NCBI GenBank assembly: GCA_963675945.1
Contig: OY780932.1
Coordinates: 2,666,001-2,730,000 of the forward strand
DNA: 64,000 nt
Direction of reading: 5' to 3'
DNA from: G963556115 sp963675945
GTDB taxonomy: Bacteria; Planctomycetota; SZUA-567
The notes under the pieces were generated by a model. The model did no database searches. It was not told the DNA's origin and saw only the letters and a program-made list of their open reading frames with translations. Shown here in pieces: positions 60,562 through 64,000 of this stretch (its first letter is position 1; each line of letters begins with the position of its first letter). A program made the position numbers and the translations under genes.

Positions 60562-61286
60562 TTGGTGAAATGATGGCTCCACGTGAACCATTCCCCGCCG
60601 GGCAGCATATTGCGATCTGTTATAGCTGTGTAAATATTGGCCTCCAAGAGGAGAAGTTTAAGGGCGTAGCTAAAGTTTTGGGTAAATTTATTCTGACTTG
60701 GGAATTTCCAAATCTCCTTATAGTGGTAGAAAAAGAGGATGGTACGCAAACTCAAGAGCCACGGGTAATGAGTCTGTCATATACCGCAAGCCTCTCTGAG
60801 AAGGGCAAGTTCTATGCACATCTGATGAGTTGGCTCGGCAGAACGGTCAGCGGTGAAGAGCTCAAAATGTTTGACCCAGCCAGCCTTGTGGGTAAATCCT
60901 GTCTGATGCAGGTGGTCCACGAAAATAAAGAGGGGATCGTCAGGGACAAAGTCGCTACGATTACTCCGATCCCGGAGGGGCTAGCTACGCCGGCTCAATT
61001 CAATCTGCCGTTAGTTTATGATTACGACTATGAACATCAGGTCTGGCCAGACTTTCCGGTAAATATGCCGGAATGGATGGCGGAGAAGGTCAAGTCTAGC
61101 AAACAGTGGAAAGCTCATACTTTGTCGTCAGATTCAATGTCAAAGGTAGCGGTGGTAAAGGCTGAGGCGGTAAAGCCTACGCCTGAGTCTGTAAAACAGA
61201 TAGAGGTACAAGTTGTTGAATCTCTGGCAGCCGTTACCGACGTCGGTAACGGCCAAGAAGTTAGCAGAGCCAAGGTAAATTTCTAA
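60555..61286 (+). CDS. DUF669/NGO0469-like phage recombination-associated protein
   Basis: 243 residues. The first 150 fit the phage DUF669/NGO0469 pattern: HIAICYSCVNIGLQEEKFKGVAKVLGKFILTWEFPN, then SLSYTASLSEKGKFYAHLMSWLGRTVSGEELKMFD and VGKSCLMQVVH. Such proteins accompany phage nuclease/ATPase recombination genes and may bind single strands. The C-terminal third is low complexity and rich in Val/Lys/Ala; near the end it contains VTDVGN, encoded by the 24-bp palindrome. GGAGG precedes the ATG. It overlaps the nuclease gene. Confidence 0.75.
   Translation: MLIGEMMAPREPFPAGQHIAICYSCVNIGLQEEKFKGVAKVLGKFILTWEFPNLLIVVEKEDGTQTQEPRVMSLSYTASLSEKGKFYAHLMSWLGRTVSGEELKMFDPASLVGKSCLMQVVHENKEGIVRDKVATITPIPEGLATPAQFNLPLVYDYDYEHQVWPDFPVNMPEWMAEKVKSSKQWKAHTLSSDSMSKVAVVKAEAVKPTPESVKQIEVQVVESLAAVTDVGNGQEVSRAKVNF
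61230..61253. repeat. TTACCGACGTCGGTAA palindrome, copy 2 (24 bp)
   Basis: The 16-bp core (61234-61249) is extended by four matching bases on each side to a perfect 24-bp palindrome. It lies within the coding sequence and is read as VTDVGN in frame. Confidence 0.92.
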
Positions 61287-61323
61287 CAAGCATAATTCAA
61301 CCAATTCGAAAGGGGTATACATT

Positions 61324-62664
61324 ATGACAGCTACAGCTACAGAGGATATCAGGATCCATGCCATTAAGGCGGAAAACTACATGCGGACAAGACTCGTGGA
61401 GCTCAAGTTTGACGAGGATGAAAACTTTGTGGAGATCTGCGGGAATAACGGCGAGGGCAAGAGCTCGGTTCTCTCTGCGATCATGGAGGCGCTTGCGGGG
61501 AGGCAGGGGGTAGAGATACCGATTCATAAAGGTGAGACCAGAGGGGAGGTTGCAGTTGAGACCGACCGGTTTATTGTAAAGAGGATTTTTACCGAGAAGG
61601 GCGATAGACTGGAATGCCATACTCTCGACGGGGTGAAGATATCAAGCCCGCAGAAGATGCTTTCAGAGATATTCAGTTCGATTTCCTTTGATCCGGAGGC
61701 CTTCTCCCGGATGAAGGGCAAACAGCAGGTTACGACCTTGATGCAGTTTCTTGGGCTTGACTTTGCCGAGCTTGATGCCAAGCGTAAAGAATTGTACGAT
61801 GAGCGAACCTATGTCGGCAGACAGGCCGAAGATCTGCGGGGCAAGGCGGCAAATATGCCGTTTCACGAGGGGTTGCCAAGCCAGCCGGAAAGTACGGCTT
61901 CTTATTCTGAAGAACTCAGGAATATTCGGGAGTGTGCTCATAAGCACAGTCAGTTTAAAAATGAGGTGCAGAATAAAGAGTACGAGTTGGAGCAGCTGCG
62001 CGCAAGAGCAATAAAAGCGGTAGATAATATCGAAAGGCTTAAAAAGGAATTGGAAGAGGCAGAAGAGGTTTTGGATGTTTTGAATGAAAAAGGTGCTGAA
62101 ACTAAATCTGAGTTTGAAGCTCTGCAGAGAGAGTTAGCTGCCATGCCTGAACCGGACTTTGAAAGAGAAAAGCAGATACTGCGGATTATACAAGACTCAG
62201 ATGATATCGCGGTCAAGATCAACGAGAATATGCACCGCCTAAGCGCAGCCAGAGAGGCTGACGAGATGAGCACACGGTATGAGGAGATGACCGCAAAACT
62301 CGAAGAGATTGACCGGAAGAAGAGAGAGTTGATTGCTGCTAAGGAGATGCCGGTTGCTGGACTCAGCTTTGACCCTGAGGGTGAAGAACTTCTTTTCAAT
62401 TACCTCCCACTTTCTCAGGCATCTTCTGCAGAGCGGATAAAGGTCTCGACCCTGATGGGCTTCGCGCTCAAACCGAAATGCAAGCTCCTGCTTATTCATA
62501 ACGGCTCACTCCTCGATAATAATAGCCGCGCCACTATCGCCAGATTGGCAACGGAGAACGGTGGGTTGGTTATTTCAGAGGTTGCCGGCACAGATTCAAA
62601 AATGGGTATAGTTATTGAAAATGGTGAGGTTGCCGAAGATCGTCGGAATTGGGATCGCAATTGA
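61324..62664 (+). CDS. Phage AAA ATPase with coiled coil (RecF/SbcC-like)
   Basis: 446 residues. The N-terminal half-site has IRIHAIKAENYMRTRLVELKF and Walker A GNNGEGKSS (about 41), the ABC/SMC style of RecF, Rad50 and AAA_23 proteins. A coiled coil spans about 195-345. The C-terminal part has LPLSQASSAERIKVSTLMG, in place of the ABC signature, and a Walker B-like KCKLLLIHNGSLLDN, where the usual DE pair is HN; this may reduce hydrolysis. Such ATPases pair with phage RecE-like nucleases in recombination. It overlaps the next gene by 1 bp. Confidence 0.8.
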   Translation: MTATATEDIRIHAIKAENYMRTRLVELKFDEDENFVEICGNNGEGKSSVLSAIMEALAGRQGVEIPIHKGETRGEVAVETDRFIVKRIFTEKGDRLECHTLDGVKISSPQKMLSEIFSSISFDPEAFSRMKGKQQVTTLMQFLGLDFAELDAKRKELYDERTYVGRQAEDLRGKAANMPFHEGLPSQPESTASYSEELRNIRECAHKHSQFKNEVQNKEYELEQLRARAIKAVDNIERLKKELEEAEEVLDVLNEKGAETKSEFEALQRELAAMPEPDFEREKQILRIIQDSDDIAVKINENMHRLSAAREADEMSTRYEEMTAKLEEIDRKKRELIAAKEMPVAGLSFDPEGEELLFNYLPLSQASSAERIKVSTLMGFALKPKCKLLLIHNGSLLDNNSRATIARLATENGGLVISEVAGTDSKMGIVIENGEVAEDRRNWDRN

Positions 62665-63272
62665 TGAGTAATAATCTGGAACTATTAAAGGATCTTGATC
62701 CTGAATCAATCAGAGCCAAAACACTATACGCCGTAAGAGATTTTAAATCTTCATGGATACGGGTGGCGCATTGTTTGACCCAGATTGCTTACGGCGGCGA
62801 TTATAAAGAGTTTGGGTTTGATGATTTTGAAGAATATGTATGTTCTGAGCTCAGATTATCGATGCGGCAGGTAAAAAAGTTAATGGTAAGTTATAGTTAC
62901 CTTAAAAAAAATAAACCAGAATTATGGCGTGCATATCTTACCGACGTCGGTAATAAAGAAATTTCTCTTCCCGGCTATGAGGCAATTAATGATCTACAGT
63001 CGGCGGAGGGAAATCTTGAGAATTATGATGAGAGTAAGATCGAGGAGGTCAAGGCAAAGCTTTTGGACGGTGAAATCACCGGCAGAGAAGCCACGAGAGG
63101 GATTCGTGAAGCCAAGGTAGTAGTTGATGCCGATCCAACCGTCAAAGGGTTACAGAAGCTGGTCAAGGCCTATAAGCAGCTCCATCATCTGGCAGTACAT
63201 AACGAAAGAGTACCGGATAGTATCGTAAGAGAAATTGAAGAGGTTAGTAGACAGTTAGAGGCATTGGTATAG
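62664..63272 (+). CDS. Phage protein of unknown function containing the TDVGN insert
   Basis: 202 residues, helical throughout. The first 90 residues (KTLYAVRDFKSSWIRVAHCLTQIAYGGDYKEFGFDDFEEYVCSELRLSMRQVKKLMVSYSYL) look like a DNA-binding helical domain. The middle reads YLTDVGNKEISLPGYEAIN, where LTDVGN comes from the repeated palindrome. The C-terminal half is charged and partly coiled. The ATG overlaps the ATPase stop codon (TGATG), so translation is coupled. Confidence 0.65.
   Translation: MSNNLELLKDLDPESIRAKTLYAVRDFKSSWIRVAHCLTQIAYGGDYKEFGFDDFEEYVCSELRLSMRQVKKLMVSYSYLKKNKPELWRAYLTDVGNKEISLPGYEAINDLQSAEGNLENYDESKIEEVKAKLLDGEITGREATRGIREAKVVVDADPTVKGLQKLVKAYKQLHHLAVHNERVPDSIVREIEEVSRQLEALV
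62938..62953. repeat. TTACCGACGTCGGTAA palindrome, copy 3
   Basis: Exact third copy, inside a coding sequence and in the same frame as copy 2 (read LTDVGN). Confidence 0.92.
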
Positions 63273-63285
63273 CGGGATATGAAAA

Positions 63286-64000
63286 ATGGCTAAACGCTTT
63301 ACAGATACAGATAAATGGGATGATTCATGGTTCTCAGAGCTTGCACCTCAGTATAAGTTGCTTTGGCTGTTTATTCTTGATCGCTGCACTCATTACGGTG
63401 TTTTAAAGCCAAATTTAAAAGCAATGATTGTTTACTGTGATTTAGATTTTAAAATCACCAAAGAGCAGATCATAAAAGCATTTGATGGCAGGATAGTAGA
63501 GCTTGGTGATGAATGGTTTATCCCAAAATTTATAAAATATCAGAATCCCAATGGATTAAATAGCAAAAAACCTGCGGTAAAAAGCATTGTCAAGGAGTTA
63601 TTAAAGCATAACTATTACGAAACTATTAAGCAACTATTGCTAGATATTTCAGTTGAAATACCAGAACCATTAGATAACTCATCGGCAACCATTGAAGAAC
63701 CATTAGATAACCATTCAACAACCCATCCACAACCATTACCTAATAGTTCCATAACTATTAAGGGTAAGGGTAAGGGTAAGGGTAAGGGTAAGGGTAAGGG
63801 TAAGGGAATAGGTAAGGGTAAAGAAGAAGACTGCGTCGACGAAAATTTTTCGCAGAGCTATCCGGACGTTGTCAGCTGCTGGATACAAGAACGGGAGAAG
63901 GCTGGTCTGTCTACCGGGCTGATCGGCGAAAAGTCTAAAACTGGAGCTATGAAGCTGGCTACAGCGATCGAGCGGGGCGAGACAACTCTGCAAGACGTGC
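63286..64000 (+). CDS. Phage replication-type protein (partial, runs off the window)
   Basis: 238 codons are visible and open at the window end. The N-terminal domain (about 1-110: KRFTDTDKWDDSWFSELAPQYKLLWLFIL, VLKPNLKAMIVYC, FIPKFIKYQNPNGLN) resembles the winged-helix start of phage O-type/DnaD-like replication initiators. A Pro/Asn/Ser-rich linker (about 130-158) with a repeated EPLDN motif follows, then a run of about nine Lys-Gly pairs from the TAAGGG repeats, then YPDVVSCWIQEREKAGL, the start of a second domain. The ATG at 63286 has only a weak GCGGGAT upstream. Confidence 0.7.
   Translation, partial: MAKRFTDTDKWDDSWFSELAPQYKLLWLFILDRCTHYGVLKPNLKAMIVYCDLDFKITKEQIIKAFDGRIVELGDEWFIPKFIKYQNPNGLNSKKPAVKSIVKELLKHNYYETIKQLLLDISVEIPEPLDNSSATIEEPLDNHSTTHPQPLPNSSITIKGKGKGKGKGKGKGKGIGKGKEEDCVDENFSQSYPDVVSCWIQEREKAGLSTGLIGEKSKTGAMKLATAIERGETTLQDV
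63759..63806 (+). repeat. Eight tandem TAAGGG repeats (telomere-like)
   Basis: 48 bp of perfect TAAGGG units, followed after an interruption by further partial units to about 63820. In frame they encode alternating Lys and Gly. The unit equals two codons, so changes in copy number keep the frame. Confidence 0.95.

Overview
The window is a bacterial chromosome segment of moderate GC content. The host genes (about 700-50315) point to a Gram-negative, LPS-making bacterium: kdsB (KDO activation), an ArnT-like membrane glycosyltransferase, a TolC-type outer-membrane channel, an RND efflux pump, ispH, comEC and dnaA. A zinc-ribbon Ser/Thr kinase with DWG in place of DFG and several lineage-restricted proteins suggest the PVC superphylum, probably Lentisphaerota. 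That placement is inference from gene style, not from a marker comparison.

Host region. 1-709 has no convincing gene but a run of six short hairpins. It is followed by the kinase (minus), a TetR-MFP-RND efflux operon with a readable promoter/operator (2179-7581), phzF, tRNA-Glu and tRNA-Lys (minus), and a sulfur-assimilation operon: Rrf2 regulator, metY, metX, metW and an orphan umuD (9139-13386). The Rrf2 promoter carries an 11-bp inverted repeat that looks like an operator. Next are a GT4 glycosyltransferase, a TPR lipoprotein/periplasmic protein with an NtrC-type regulator, a K+ channel whose second RCK unit is a separate overlapping gene, galK, a probable 6S RNA (21958-22158, minus), a UbiA-like membrane protein, a set of poorly characterised small genes, arnT-like, yraN, rnr, proB, kdsB, a DUF3108 protein, an M50 protease, a NagD-like HAD, ispH, comEC, a CrtI-like oxidoreductase, a divergent dnaA with an AT-rich 720-bp flank (possible oriC), tolC, xerC, rpsO, pnp and lysA.

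Accessory region. From 50460 to the right end lies an integrated element, probably a prophage, opened by a tyrosine integrase (minus). It carries a visibly AT-rich three-gene cargo (ParB-like protein, putative PD-(D/E)XK-type nuclease, cytosine-5 DNA methyltransferase; 51916-55227). This cargo is bracketed by related 30-bp insertion-sequence remnants, and a broken HNH nuclease lies just downstream.

Two paralogous phage control modules follow in tandem. Each has a minus-strand HTH regulator facing a conserved 65-bp promoter block. Each is followed by an RNA whose outer stem pairs into the loop of its own terminator, the architecture of C4 antisense RNAs. The first RNA sits directly upstream of a BRO-family antirepressor. 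The second module has a small gene interrupted by an in-frame amber codon. A DNA recombination/replication module comes next: RecE-like nuclease, DUF669/NGO0469-like protein, AAA ATPase, unknown protein, and a replication protein cut by the window end that contains eight TAAGGG repeats.

A 16-bp palindrome, TTACCGACGTCGGTAA, occurs three times within 6.4 kb of the prophage. Two copies lie inside genes, in the same frame, encoding TDVGN. The palindrome, the ParB-nuclease-methyltransferase island and the twin C4-like modules are the most noteworthy observations.
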